Shown here in pieces: positions 1 to 8,942 of a DNA stretch of 64,000 nucleotides. The stretch spans positions 3,782,001 to 3,846,000 of the forward strand of contig CAXXLO010000002.1 in NCBI GenBank assembly GCA_963664085.2. The letters run 5' to 3'. The position numbers and the translations under genes are program-made. This DNA comes from Bin5 sp022821545. Lineage in GTDB: Bacteria; Chloroflexota; Anaerolineae; Caldilineales; Caldilineaceae. The notes beneath the pieces were generated by a model, which was given only the letters and a program-made list of their open reading frames with translations, ran no database searches and had not been told where the DNA came from. Position 1 is the first letter of the stretch; each line of letters opens with the position of its first letter.

Positions 1-1140
1 TTCGAAGAGGCTTCCCTCCGCGGCACCGACCGGCAGGCTGGAATCGGCTGGACGCAGCCCGAATTCGAGCGCTCTGCGTTGTTGCCCTTCGCTGAGCAGA
101 AAACTTTGAAACGCCAACGCCGCGTTTTTCTGCATCGCTGATGTCTCTGGGCCTGCCCAGATTGCGAATGGAAAGTCGAACCAGGCAGTCACCTTCGGGT
201 AGTGAAGAACCATAGGCTCCCGCCAGCGGTTCTGAATGCCATTCATATTCTGAAACAAGTCGCTTTCGAGGAACTGCCCTCCGTCTCCCGCTGTATAACC
301 GAACAGGGCTACGCTCTCGGCAGAACTCGTCGATCCGCCGCTGAACCTGGTCGAAGCTCCCATGAGCTCGGTGAGCCAGGGCCCGAACCGGGGGTCGACG
401 ACGTCCTCGACGAGTACCTCGGTTTTGTCAAAGTACTCTGCTGCCGCTGTGACGATGGCCGCCAGACCACCAACGCTGGGGCCGGACGGGGTGACCGCCA
501 ACTTGAAATTGCCCCAGGCGGGATCGCCGCCAAGCTCCTTCCAGCCGGTTGGAGCGACGGCCGCTTTATGTAGGGTGGACCATGAAGGCGGGCCGAGATG
601 CTCAAGCAAGGGAGCGGACCGACTGCGAAAAAGCCCCCAGACCAGCAGTGTATTCGCCAGCGGCTTCATGCTGTATTGCCCGTCGCTCAGGAACTGATCC
701 CGCCCCAACTGCTCCCGAGAGGAGGCGTTGGCAATTTCCACGAGAAAGCGGGCGTCCGCTATCCATGCAGTAGGAAAGGATTCAAGAGCTTCCAACTTTT
801 CCTGGGGCAGGTCTTCGAGAAGCACGTCTGCTGACAATGCTGCGAAGTCGTTGCGCGCCCATTTTCCCAGCGCAGTCAAGCCGTCCATCGGGATGATTTC
901 CACCGCGATGGTCGCGTCTTCCGACTCGCGGCCTGCGGCATTGAATTCGTCAGCCGCGGCCTGCACCCACGCTTCCACGGGAGGGGCAGTGATAACTTGA
1001 ATTCGGACGACTTGTGGGCGAGCGGCGGCCAAGCCGAGTTCGACAGCGTTGTCGGTGATCGTGCGCCAAACCAGTATCCCGACGATCAGGACAACCGCCG
1101 CCGAAATCACGGCAACAACGAATACCCGCGTACGAATCAT
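1..1140 (-). CDS. Substrate-binding domain lipid/membrane-anchored protein, C-terminus cut by window edge
   Basis: Read on the minus strand from an ATG at 1140, the frame stays open to base 1, so the C-terminus lies outside. The first 26 residues form one hydrophobic segment (FVVAVISAAVVLIVGILVW), a signal anchor. The rest resembles the periplasmic-binding-protein class II fold: a VVRIQVITAPPVEAWV strand near residue 44, DVLLEDLP, NTLLVWGLF, and a late AIWAGPETSAMQKNAALAF stretch typical of solute-binding proteins followed by helices. Such proteins in Chloroflexi are often fused to a C-terminal VWA domain, which cannot be checked here. The start overlaps the stop of the upstream zinc-ribbon gene by ATGA, so the two are probably translated together. 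Ligand unknown. Confidence 0.75.
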   Translation of the reverse strand, partial: MIRTRVFVVAVISAAVVLIVGILVWRTITDNAVELGLAAARPQVVRIQVITAPPVEAWVQAAADEFNAAGRESEDATIAVEIIPMDGLTALGKWARNDFAALSADVLLEDLPQEKLEALESFPTAWIADARFLVEIANASSREQLGRDQFLSDGQYSMKPLANTLLVWGLFRSRSAPLLEHLGPPSWSTLHKAAVAPTGWKELGGDPAWGNFKLAVTPSGPSVGGLAAIVTAAAEYFDKTEVLVEDVVDPRFGPWLTELMGASTRFSGGSTSSAESVALFGYTAGDGGQFLESDLFQNMNGIQNRWREPMVLHYPKVTAWFDFPFAIWAGPETSAMQKNAALAFQSFLLSEGQQRRALEFGLRPADSSLPVGAAEGSLFE

Positions 1141-1484
1141 TGTTCCTGTACGAGCGGGGAGCCGCAGAAGCCGCAAACGGCGTTTGACTCGGTGGGCGAG
1201 CCTTCGACGAGCTCTCGCGGCGTGGCGGCGCCGCAGGAAGCGCACTGAGCCGCATAGCGCGCATGGAGCCCCGGCTCGTCCTGCAATGGCTTGTCAACCC
1301 GCAACGGTATGTCGTCGTCGTCGGGCTCGGTATGTCCGAGGAATGCTCCCAACAGACTGGTTACACCGACCAGCACGAGAATCCCAGGCCATATCCAGTC
1401 AGTGGCGAACAGGATGGCCAGCCCGATCATGAATACGGCTCCAGTCAGTCCGTGGCGAGGAGCGGTGAATTTAGGAGATTTCAT
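1137..1484 (-). CDS. Small membrane protein with C-terminal zinc ribbon
   Basis: 115 residues from the ATG at 1484; the longer upstream reading has no support. A short basic N-terminus is followed by two closely spaced hydrophobic stretches (GLTGAVFMIGLAILFATDWIW and PGILVLVGVTSLLGAFLG), an acidic linker, and a C-terminal CASC...CGFC pair 20 residues apart that should bind one zinc ion. Its stop overlaps the start of the substrate-binding gene, suggesting a two-gene unit. I do not recognise the family; a membrane-tethered zinc ribbon of this size may serve protein contact, but no function can be assigned. Confidence 0.65.
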   Translation of the reverse strand: MKSPKFTAPRHGLTGAVFMIGLAILFATDWIWPGILVLVGVTSLLGAFLGHTEPDDDDIPLRVDKPLQDEPGLHARYAAQCASCGAATPRELVEGSPTESNAVCGFCGSPLVQEQ

Positions 1485-1968
1485 AGGTAAAGGATCCCTA
1501 TCTTGATCCACACCGTCGCTGTCGCGTAAGATTCTACTACAGTCTGGCCGGAGGCAACACAATCGTCGGTGGTAGGCGTCGCGAGGACGTGTCTGAGCCG
1601 AATCCATCGTGTTCCAACTCTTCGCGGCCTACAGAAGTGAGTATGTGTTGGTGAATATCTTGCCACCGCAGCGGACCTCCCGAAGAGGCCAGACTTGGCG
1701 ACTGCCCTGCGTCTCTCCAATAGCCGGTATACGACATCAGTAACTTCTGGCATCTATCCCCTGCCAGACTGCTTCAATCCCAAGTTCGGGATACCCCCGT
1801 GCGCCCAATGCCAAATTGACAAAAGCTGCAATATAGGTTATATCCCGGTAAAGCAACCCCCAATTGAACGGGCATTCGCGGCGATTTGAGATGAAAGGGA
1901 AGGCAGTACGAGTCAAGGCGGAAAACTGATCCTCAAGAGTCCAAACTGATCCACGAAGGAGGAATATC
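1485..1968. other. Intergenic region between divergent genes
   Basis: About 480 bases separate the minus-strand zinc-ribbon gene from the plus-strand LysM gene. Short open frames exist on both strands, but none has a good ribosome site or a recognisable product. It must hold the promoters of both flanking genes. A GGAGG Shine-Dalgarno sequence lies just before 1969. Confidence 0.5.
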
Positions 1969-3141
1969 ATGAAGCCTACAGATATTTCGCCTGCCAGATC
2001 GACTTGGCGGCTTCAACGAGCTTCAATGGCAATCTTGCCGATGTTTTTGTTGTCGCTGTTATTGGTTCCCCTGCCGGTGGTCGCAGCCTCCGCCGAGCGC
2101 CCAGCCCCCGCCCAGACTTACGTCCACATCGTCAGACCTGGCGAATCCCTTGTCGACATTGCAGCACTCTACGGCATTGCCCTCGAGGATCTGAGGGCCT
2201 TCAACAATCTCGTAAACCGAGCCCAGTTGGTTAGCTGCACCCCCAATGCAGACAGCACACAGGTGCGGGGCACCGTGCGTGTGAACGGTAACCCGGCCAA
2301 CGGTTATCGGGTGGTTTTCAGCTGGCATCCGGACGAGACAACTGTAGCAACGGCGGTTTCCGGCGGGGGCGGCCAGAATGCAGGCCAGTACAGCCACATT
2401 CTGGGAGGCGGAGCCCGCGAAGGGAACTGGTGGTTCTGGATCGAAAACGGCGGCGGCGTGCGCATTTCGGAGATGGCGCACGTTCACACTGACAAGGACC
2501 CGCATGAAGGAAAGTGCCAGCGGGCCGTGATCGACTTTGACATCCGGAACCCCGAGCTCACTTACGTTGGGCGCAGACTGCAGATTCCGCTGTCGCCGCA
2601 ACCGGTGGCTGCAAAAGCAGTGGCCGCAAAGCCGGCGCCCCGGAGACCCGCCAGCACCAAGATTGTCTATGGTCACGTTGTCAGATCCGGCGAAACAGTT
2701 GTCAGAATTGCAGAGACATACGGCGCGTCAGTCCAGGATTTGAGAGCTGCCAACAACCTCGTAAACCGGGCAAGTCTGGTACGCTGCGACGCCAACGCCG
2801 GAAGTACTCGCGCGGTGGGCACGGTGGGGTTGAACGGCCAACCAGTCGACGGCTACCGGGTGGCCTTCAGCTGGCAGCCTGACGGGGAGGTGGTGGCCAG
2901 GAAGAGCACTTCTGCAGGCGGTCATTTCACGCACATTCTTCATGCGTCCGGTCCGCGGGAAGGGAACTGGTGGTTCTGGATCGAAAATGATGACGGCCAC
3001 CGCATTTCCGAGATGGCGCATGTCCGCACGCACAAGGATCCGCATTCAGGCAATTGCCAGCAGGCGGTGATCAGGTTCGACATCCAGGACCCGCACTTCA
3101 TTTACGTTGGGCGGAAGCTGCACGTTCCATCTTCGGGTTAG
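1969..3141 (+). CDS. Secreted protein with two LysM domains, each split by an inserted Cys-bridged beta domain
   Basis: 390 residues, starting after a clear GGAGG. Residues 18-40 form a signal peptide ending near VVAA. The mature part is a tandem duplication. In each half the first part of a LysM motif (HIVRPGESLVDIAALYG, 53-69; HVVRSGETVVRIAETYG, 236-252) runs to NNLVNR. About 105 residues then intervene before the missing last strand of LysM (YVGRRLQIP, 199-207; YVGRKLHVP, 379-387). The inserts (about 86-192 and 268-372) are homologous to each other, carry EGNWWFWIEN and ISEMAHV, and each has a Cys near both ends (90/183, 273/363) that could form a disulfide. LysM normally binds N-acetylglucosamine polymers such as peptidoglycan or chitin. 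A proline/alanine linker (209-229) joins the halves. It sits alone, followed by a terminator. Confidence 0.85.
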   Translation: MKPTDISPARSTWRLQRASMAILPMFLLSLLLVPLPVVAASAERPAPAQTYVHIVRPGESLVDIAALYGIALEDLRAFNNLVNRAQLVSCTPNADSTQVRGTVRVNGNPANGYRVVFSWHPDETTVATAVSGGGGQNAGQYSHILGGGAREGNWWFWIENGGGVRISEMAHVHTDKDPHEGKCQRAVIDFDIRNPELTYVGRRLQIPLSPQPVAAKAVAAKPAPRRPASTKIVYGHVVRSGETVVRIAETYGASVQDLRAANNLVNRASLVRCDANAGSTRAVGTVGLNGQPVDGYRVAFSWQPDGEVVARKSTSAGGHFTHILHASGPREGNWWFWIENDDGHRISEMAHVRTHKDPHSGNCQQAVIRFDIQDPHFIYVGRKLHVPSSG

Positions 3142-3246
3142 ATCGAAGCGGGGGCAGCTGTAGCAAAGCCGATGCAGAGACTTAACCTGGAATCATATAG
3201 TGATCGGGCAGGCAGACAACGGCCGGCCAGCCCAGCGGCCCAACTG

Positions 3247-3274
3247 GGGGTGACATGGAATTGTCACCCCTTTT
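3247..3274 (+). terminator. Rho-independent terminator after the LysM gene
   Basis: A perfect 9-bp stem (GGGGTGACA, 3247-3255, with TGTCACCCC, 3262-3270) closes a 6-base loop and is followed directly by TTTTCTTT. It lies 105 bases past the LysM stop in the sense direction. In the rest of the gap from 3142 to 3542 I see no gene; it must carry the ATPase promoter. Confidence 0.85.
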
Positions 3275-3542
3275 CTTTGAGCAAACTACAATCAAGGACG
3301 GGCCGGATGCTCTGACAATAGGCAGAGTTCTTCTGAGAACCGGATCCGGTCTCGCGGCTTTAACCTGACGTTCTGAATTTATTACCAAGATGCCCCTGTT
3401 CCGAAACAGCTTTCCACAATCGTGCGGAGCGCGGCCTCCCATTTGTGGTATAATTCCCGAAATCGACAGGAATGAACTCAGACGGGGTGGCTTTAGTCTG
3501 GTAGTGAGCGCATGCGTCCTACTTTGAAAGCCAACCATTGGA

Positions 3543-4994
3543 ATGAGTGATCCAGTGATTACCCGCATCGAACTTGATGGCTTTAAGACTTTCCAGGGAT
3601 TCTCTCTGGATCTGTCACCTCTTCAGGTCATCGTAGGCCCTAACGGTGTGGGCAAGAGCAATCTCTTCAAGGCTTTGCAACTGCTTGGACGCTTGGCCGA
3701 ATCGAAGGTCGGCGAAACGTTTCACGAAATGCGAGACGACGTAGGGGAGCTGTTTTCAGTCCGCCAGGACGGCGGTTCTGCCGACCGGATGCGAGTGGCG
3801 GTCGAAATCCTGGTCAATCAAGAGGTGCGCGACGACTGGGGCGCTAGTTGCGAGCTAAGATTTCCCCGCATGCGCTATGAGTTGGAGATTGTCCGTCGCA
3901 GAGACGCCCAAGGGCAGGAGGGGTTGTCAGTCGAACATGAATCGCTGACCCCGATCCCGCGTCTGCGGGACAGGTGGACGAAATCCAACAGGCTGAAGAC
4001 CGGCGGTCCCTGGATACCGGCAATGACCGGTGGACGCTCTTCTCCCTTTATCTCTACGAAAAAGAGCAGACAAAAGACATTCCTGGTTCTGCATCAGGAC
4101 GGCAACAGCGGCAGGCGCGACATCGACGCCGCGCGGGCAGAGAGGACAGTGTTGAGCGGCGCAAGGAACACGGAGTTTCCACATGCCTTCGCCGCCGCCG
4201 AAGAGATGCGCGGGTGGAGTTTCCTGCACGTGGACCCGGAGATACTTCGTCAGCCCAGCCCCGTGACGGCGCCTGGAAAGTTGGTCGACGGAGGCAGAAA
4301 CCTGCCCAACGTGCTTGCACGCATGAAGTCTGCCGATCCGAAGGTGTTGGCCAAAGTTTCTCAAGATCTTGCGAACCATCTTCCCGGAGGAATACGGATA
4401 GAAGTAGACGAGAATCGCGATGCCGGTCAAATGGTTATCTGGGCCGAAGCAGAGGATGGCCGGCGGTTGTCGTCGCGAGCTCTTTCTGACGGTACGCTGC
4501 GCGCGCTTGTCCTGGTTACGTTAAGGCACGACCCTGAGCACGGAGGCCTCCTCTGTTTTGAGAACCCGGAAAACAGCGTTCATCCTTCTCGTCTAAAGGG
4601 ACTGACGCAAATACTGCAGGATCTGACTACCGATTTTTCATCTTCCGACGAGGAAGGCGCACACCTTAGACAGGTGATTTGCAACACACATTCCCCCGTA
4701 TTCATAAGCCACCCGGACATTCTGTCCCACGTACTTTTTGCACACTTAGCGCCGAATGCCGACCCGAATGGCAAGACCCAACTTTACCCCGTTACTCGGA
4801 TGGTGCCCGTTATTCCCGACCCGTTGCAACCGGCGCTTCCGATTCCCGAAGATGTGCAAAGCTACACACTTAGTGAAGTTCTGAGTTACCTGCAGAGCGC
4901 CAACCTGGACACCGCGCGGTCCCAACTGGGCGCGCGCCTGGCCCGCGACCCAGGCAGCAGCGTTGCCAAAGGGGAAGCGGAAAATGCCGACTAG
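3543..4994 (+). CDS. AAA family ATPase of the RecF/OLD-like (AAA_21) type
   Basis: 483 residues. The start ITRIELDGFKTFQGF is typical of RecF/SMC-like ATPases, followed by the Walker A loop GPNGVGKSN (32-40). An ABC-like signature region ALSDGTLRALVL lies near 315-325, Walker B LLCFENPE near 335-342, and a switch motif CNTHSPVF near 379. There is no TOPRIM or nuclease domain at the C-terminus. Proteins of this architecture are found alone, in DNA-repair contexts and in phage-defence pairs with a short effector gene. No such partner is evident apart from a 34-codon frame that overlaps its end. Function is therefore open; ATP hydrolysis is well supported by motifs. Confidence 0.85.
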   Translation: MSDPVITRIELDGFKTFQGFSLDLSPLQVIVGPNGVGKSNLFKALQLLGRLAESKVGETFHEMRDDVGELFSVRQDGGSADRMRVAVEILVNQEVRDDWGASCELRFPRMRYELEIVRRRDAQGQEGLSVEHESLTPIPRLRDRWTKSNRLKTGGPWIPAMTGGRSSPFISTKKSRQKTFLVLHQDGNSGRRDIDAARAERTVLSGARNTEFPHAFAAAEEMRGWSFLHVDPEILRQPSPVTAPGKLVDGGRNLPNVLARMKSADPKVLAKVSQDLANHLPGGIRIEVDENRDAGQMVIWAEAEDGRRLSSRALSDGTLRALVLVTLRHDPEHGGLLCFENPENSVHPSRLKGLTQILQDLTTDFSSSDEEGAHLRQVICNTHSPVFISHPDILSHVLFAHLAPNADPNGKTQLYPVTRMVPVIPDPLQPALPIPEDVQSYTLSEVLSYLQSANLDTARSQLGARLARDPGSSVAKGEAENAD

Positions 4995-5088
4995 CGGCAC
5001 CCCTTCGCCCACAGACTTCTCCCCCATATGGCAGCTTGTTTCCGCCAACTTGAAATTCGTTCAGCAGTCGAAAAATGGAGTAAAATAG
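4984..5088 (+). CDS. Possible 34-residue ORF overlapping the ATPase end
   Basis: An ATG at 4984 overlaps the last codons of the ATPase in another frame, with a purine-rich GGGGAAGCGG just before it. It runs to a TAG at 5086, seven bases before the dehydrogenase start. The product would be a soluble 34-residue peptide (begins MPTSGTPSPTDFSPIWQLV). The overlap arrangement is like a coupled small gene, but the composition gives no further support and it could be chance or a worn-down partner gene. Confidence 0.25.
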   Translation: MPTSGTPSPTDFSPIWQLVSANLKFVQQSKNGVK

Positions 5089-5095
5089 GAGAATC

Positions 5096-6151
5096 ATGCC
5101 CAATATTCAACCTTCTACTTTGCGAGACGTCGGCTATCAACTGTTTGAAGCTTCCGGCTGCACTGCCGAAGATGCTCGGGCCGTGGTCGACCACCTCGTG
5201 GAGTCCAACCTCTTCGGCCACGACTCCCACGGCGCGATTCGATACTACGAATACACGCGTGCGATTCGCGAGGGACGCTTTCAACCGCGGGCAACCCCCA
5301 CAATCGTTCGCGACTATCCAAGCACGGCCGTCGTGGACGCAGGCGGGGCATTGGGCCAGGTCGGAGCGACCTTCGCGATACGACTGGCCACGGAGAAAGC
5401 CCGCCAGCACGGTCTGGCAACCGTTACCCTTCGCAACACAAGCCACGTGGGTCGCGCAGGCGCCTATCCACTGATGGCGGCTCGCGAGGGAAACATGATC
5501 GCACTGGCATTCGTAAACGCTGGACGGCTTGGCTACCAGATTGCCCCGTTTGGCGGTCTTGAAGGCCGCTTAAGCACCAACCCCATCGCGTTTTCCGCGC
5601 CCCGCCGCGACACGGACCCGATTCTGGTCGACATGACCACTTCGGTCGTCGCCGAAGGCAAGGTTCGAGTCGCCATCAACCAGGGCAACCAGGTCCCCGA
5701 GGGCTGGCTGATCGATTCCGAAGGCAACCCGACGACCGAACCAAACGATTTCAGGGCAGACCCGCCAGGCGCAATCCTGCCATTGGGAGGGGTAGTAGCC
5801 CATAAAGGCTTTGCCCTCGGTCTTGTGGTAGAATTGCTGGGCGGCGCGCTCAGCGGCGAGGGCTGTGCCGACGGCTCTCGGACCATGAGGAGCAATGGCG
5901 TCCTCTTCACCGTCTACAACATCGAGCACTTCACCGAGCTCTCCACATATTATGAAGAGGTGGAGGGATTGCTCCGCCACGTCAAATCCAGCCGCCTCGC
6001 GCCGGGATTCAAGGAGATTTTGGCCCCGGGCGAGCCGGAGTTTCGCAGCGCACAGCGTAAAGAGAAGGACGGTATCGAGATCGACGAAACGACCTGGGCC
6101 CACATTTGCCAGGAAGGGCGAATCCTGGGGCTCGACCCGGACAGCTGGTAA
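5096..6151 (+). CDS. Ldh-family (malate/L-lactate/ureidoglycolate type) NAD(P)-dependent dehydrogenase
   Basis: 351 residues. The family signature GHDSHGAIRYYEYTRAI (near 38-54), the TLRNTSHVGRAGAYP block (near 114-128) and the late HKGFALGLVVELLGGALSG segment (near 232-250) mark the type-2 malate/L-lactate dehydrogenase superfamily, which is unrelated to the Rossmann-fold enzymes. Members oxidise L-2-hydroxyacids, sulfolactate, ureidoglycolate or reduce delta-1-piperideine carboxylate; the substrate cannot be read from sequence. It precedes the corrinoid methyl-transfer genes by 72 bases on the same strand, so it may share their transcript and could process the demethylated product or a linked acid. 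AGGAG lies just before the ATG. Confidence 0.88.
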   Translation: MPNIQPSTLRDVGYQLFEASGCTAEDARAVVDHLVESNLFGHDSHGAIRYYEYTRAIREGRFQPRATPTIVRDYPSTAVVDAGGALGQVGATFAIRLATEKARQHGLATVTLRNTSHVGRAGAYPLMAAREGNMIALAFVNAGRLGYQIAPFGGLEGRLSTNPIAFSAPRRDTDPILVDMTTSVVAEGKVRVAINQGNQVPEGWLIDSEGNPTTEPNDFRADPPGAILPLGGVVAHKGFALGLVVELLGGALSGEGCADGSRTMRSNGVLFTVYNIEHFTELSTYYEEVEGLLRHVKSSRLAPGFKEILAPGEPEFRSAQRKEKDGIEIDETTWAHICQEGRILGLDPDSW

Positions 6152-6223
6152 AGAGCCCGCTACCCCTGCGGCCCAGTGTTGCCGCGCGAACTGATCCGAA
6201 AGCAACGCTGAAGGGAGCATGCC

Positions 6224-7252
6224 ATGGAACAGATGACTTCGAAACAGCGGTTTTTGGCTGGGCTGAACGGCGACCCCTTGGACAGGCCGCCGGCGGCCAG
6301 CATTGTGTCCGTTATCACCTACGAGCTCATGGACATTACCGGCGCACACTTCCCGCACGCCAATACCGAGCCCGAGCCCATGGCGACGCTCGCCGCCGGC
6401 GCGCACGAAGTGATGGGGTTCGATAGCGTAATGCCGATTTTCAGTATCGCGCAGGAAGCCATGGCACTCGGCTGCCAGGTTGATTGGTCCGATACCGATA
6501 TGATGCCCAACCCGACCGATTCGCCCTGGGCCGATCGCGACGTGGAGATCAAGCTGCCTGACGGTTTTCCCGATTCGTTCCTGGAAGACAAGTACGTCAA
6601 GTGTTCCATCGATGCCATCCGGCTGCTCAAACAACACTTTGGCGACGAGGTGATGATTCTGGGCAAAGTCATGGGGCCGTGGACACTTTCCTACCACTGC
6701 TACAATACGCAGGAGTTCCTCTTCGACACGATAATGGACCCGGATCGCGTTCGTAAGTCGCTGGAAACGCTGGCGCCCGTACCCCTGGTCTATGCTACGG
6801 CCCAAATTGAGGCCGGCGCCGATGCCATCGTCTGGGCCGACCACGCCACCGGCGACCTCGTTCGCAACACAATGTACCGGGACTTTCTCCTGCCCCATCA
6901 CCAGGAGCTTGTGCCCCAAGTGGACTCGCCCGTCATTCTGCACTGTTGCGGGAGGACCCTGGACCGGGTCGAGTACTTCAACGAGGCCGGCTTTGCCTGC
7001 TATCATTTCGAATCGGCCAACGCGCCCGATCTGATGGTCGAGAAGGCGGCCGGCAAGATGAAGTTGACGGGCAACGTCAACAACCCGATCACATTGTACG
7101 CCCGAGGACCGGAGGAGGCACGCGCAGAAGCGCAGGCGGCCATCGACGCCGGTGTGGACATTATCGCGCCCGAATGCGCCGTTCCCTTACAGGCGCCGGT
7201 TGCGAACCTCAAGGCAATTGTGGAAACGTGCGTTGACAACCCTTATCAATAG
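6224..7252 (+). CDS. Uroporphyrinogen decarboxylase-family methyltransferase (MtaA/CmuA-like)
   Basis: 342 residues; start chosen at the ATG following GGGAGCATGCC. The fold signatures of the UroD family are present (TSKQRFLAGLNGDPLDRPP at the start, ADAIVWADHATGD, and a C-terminal ITLYARGPEEARAEA). The zinc ligands of the methyltransferase branch are also there: HCCG (near 242-245) and a late Cys in PECAVP (near 316). These are the residues that bind and activate a methyl acceptor or donor in MtaA, MtbA and CmuA. True heme-pathway UroD lacks this set. The corrinoid protein gene follows after 12 bases. It probably moves a methyl group between a substrate and the corrinoid protein; the substrate is unknown. 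Confidence 0.85.
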   Translation: MEQMTSKQRFLAGLNGDPLDRPPAASIVSVITYELMDITGAHFPHANTEPEPMATLAAGAHEVMGFDSVMPIFSIAQEAMALGCQVDWSDTDMMPNPTDSPWADRDVEIKLPDGFPDSFLEDKYVKCSIDAIRLLKQHFGDEVMILGKVMGPWTLSYHCYNTQEFLFDTIMDPDRVRKSLETLAPVPLVYATAQIEAGADAIVWADHATGDLVRNTMYRDFLLPHHQELVPQVDSPVILHCCGRTLDRVEYFNEAGFACYHFESANAPDLMVEKAAGKMKLTGNVNNPITLYARGPEEARAEAQAAIDAGVDIIAPECAVPLQAPVANLKAIVETCVDNPYQ

Positions 7253-7264
7253 GAGCCCTGCACC

Positions 7265-8023
7265 ATGAGCCGCGAAGAAGAAATCAAAGAAGGGCTGTAC
7301 GAACACACCTTAGTAGGTGAAGCTGCCGAGGTTGTCGAGTTGACCCAAGAGGGCATTGAACTGGGGATGGACCCCTTGGATATCCTCTTCGGCGCGCTGA
7401 TTCCTTCTTTGCAGGAGGTTGGCCGGCTGTTTGAGATCGGTGAATACTTCGTTCCTGAAATGCTGGTGGCCGCCCGCGCGATGCAGGGGGCGATGGCGCT
7501 GCTTCGGCCCTTGCTGGTAGACAAGGGGGCGGAGCCGATAGGCAAGGTGGTCATGTTGACCGTCAAGGGTGATGTCCACGACATTGGCAAGAACTTGTGC
7601 AATATCATGTTGGAGGGCGAAGGCTTTGACATCGTCGACCTGGGTGTCAATGTCAAACCGGAAGAGGTCGTCGCCGCGGTACAAGAACATGAACCCCAGA
7701 TACTGGGCTTTTCCGCATTCCTGACGACAACGATGCCTTTCTTCAAGTCCAATCTGGCCGCGTTGTCGGATGCAGGGCTGCGAGACTCAGTTAAGGTGAT
7801 GGTTGGCGGCGCGCCGGTGACACAGGAATACGCGGACAGTGTCGGCGCCGACGGATTCGCGCCCGACGCCAGCGCTGCAGTCCGCTTGGCAAAGCAACTC
7901 ATGGTCGACATGGGCTATGACGTCAGCATGGGCGGCGACGACGGAGAAGGCGCTACAGCCCTGGCAAGCGCCGTGCAGGCCGTCGAGGAACTTATGGTCA
8001 AGTCCGGACAACATGAAGAGTAG
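7265..8023 (+). CDS. Corrinoid (B12-binding) methyl-carrier protein, MtaC/MtbC type
   Basis: 252 residues. An N-terminal helical cap domain (about 1-90, with LDILFGALIPSLQEVGRLFEIG and PEMLVAARAM) is followed by a cobalamin-binding Rossmann domain. The lower-ligand motif is DVHDIGKNL (near 102-110), in which the His coordinates cobalt, then LLEGEGF-like MLEGEGFDIVDLG, GFSAFLTTTM and VMVGGAPVT. Such proteins carry the methyl group between two methyltransferases. The C-terminal 35 residues beyond the domain are Gly/Ala-rich and probably unstructured. It lies between the UroD-family gene and the pterin methyltransferase, with 12- and 6-base spacing, clearly one operon. Confidence 0.93.
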   Translation: MSREEEIKEGLYEHTLVGEAAEVVELTQEGIELGMDPLDILFGALIPSLQEVGRLFEIGEYFVPEMLVAARAMQGAMALLRPLLVDKGAEPIGKVVMLTVKGDVHDIGKNLCNIMLEGEGFDIVDLGVNVKPEEVVAAVQEHEPQILGFSAFLTTTMPFFKSNLAALSDAGLRDSVKVMVGGAPVTQEYADSVGADGFAPDASAAVRLAKQLMVDMGYDVSMGGDDGEGATALASAVQAVEELMVKSGQHEE

Positions 8024-8029
8024 CCCGAT

Positions 8030-8899
8030 ATGAACACGGTGATTTCCTCCGCGAAGCAAACTGTTGCAATTGGTCCCGAACACCCCTTTGTAATCATCGG
8101 CGAACGCATCAACCCCACCGGCCGCAAAATTCTGACGAAGCAGATGATCGAACGCGATATGACCATGGTCTGTCGCGACGCGCGCCGGCAGGTTGAAGCG
8201 CAGGCCCACGTGCTCGACGTGAACGCCGGCGTACCCGTGGACGGCGTTGAACCGGAAATCCTGCGCCAGGCGATCCAGGCGGTTCAAGAGACGGTGGACG
8301 TGCCGATCTCAATAGACTCATCGGTGGTTGAAGCGCTGGAGGAAGGACTCGCCGTCTATGAAGGGAAGGCCCTGGTCAATTCAGTGACCTATGAGGAGGA
8401 GCGGCTGGAGACTGTATTGCCCCTGGTCAAGAAATACGGCGCGGCGGTCGTTGGCGTAGCCAATGACGATACCGGCATCTCCGATGACCCCCGGGAGCGG
8501 CTTCGTATCGCCACTCTGATCGTCGAGCGTGCTTCAGACCACGGAATTCCCGCCGAAGACGTGGTGATCGATCCCCTGGCACTGACCGTCAGCGCCGACG
8601 ACAATGCCGCCCTGATCACTCTGGAGACGATTCGTCTCATCCGTGAAGAACTCGGCGTCAATATGACTTGCGGCGCCAGCAATATTTCATTCGGACTTCC
8701 CTGGCGGCCGACCGTAAACGCTGCGTTCCTGTCAATGGCGATCGCGGCAGGGTTGACGTCGGCAATCACCAATCCTCTTGAGACCGAAATCCGCCACACA
8801 ATCTACGCCGCCGACCTGCTGATGGGGCACGACGCCTATGCGGGAAACCTAATTCAGGCATTCCGAGCGGAACGAAAGCGCCAGCAAGAGACCGGCTAG
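8030..8899 (+). CDS. Dihydropteroate synthase-like methyltetrahydrofolate:corrinoid methyltransferase
   Basis: 289 residues. The pterin-binding TIM-barrel motifs are clear: FVIIGERINPTGRK (near 23-36), AHVLDVNAG (near 60-68), PISIDSS (near 92-98), ALVNSVT, GVANDDTGIS, and GASNISFGLP (near 217-226). GERINPTG and NISFGLP are characteristic of the methyltetrahydrofolate methyltransferases (AcsE, MtvB, MtqA-like, the middle domain of MetH) rather than of folate-synthesis FolP. The likely role is to pass the methyl from the corrinoid protein to tetrahydrofolate, or the reverse. It starts six bases after the corrinoid protein gene ends. Confidence 0.92.
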   Translation: MNTVISSAKQTVAIGPEHPFVIIGERINPTGRKILTKQMIERDMTMVCRDARRQVEAQAHVLDVNAGVPVDGVEPEILRQAIQAVQETVDVPISIDSSVVEALEEGLAVYEGKALVNSVTYEEERLETVLPLVKKYGAAVVGVANDDTGISDDPRERLRIATLIVERASDHGIPAEDVVIDPLALTVSADDNAALITLETIRLIREELGVNMTCGASNISFGLPWRPTVNAAFLSMAIAAGLTSAITNPLETEIRHTIYAADLLMGHDAYAGNLIQAFRAERKRQQETG

Positions 8900-8942
8900 C
8901 TCTCGATTCGTTCAAAAGGGATACGCATCTGCGTTCGCTCCA

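Noticed and set aside
3182..3568. 128-residue frame between the LysM gene and the ATPase
   Set aside because: It runs through the terminator stem and into the ATPase start on the opposite strand. No ribosome site.
5570..7006. Long 478-residue open frame on the minus strand
   Set aside because: It lies opposite the dehydrogenase and UroD-family genes, which carry clear motifs. It has a repetitive antisense look and no family signature.
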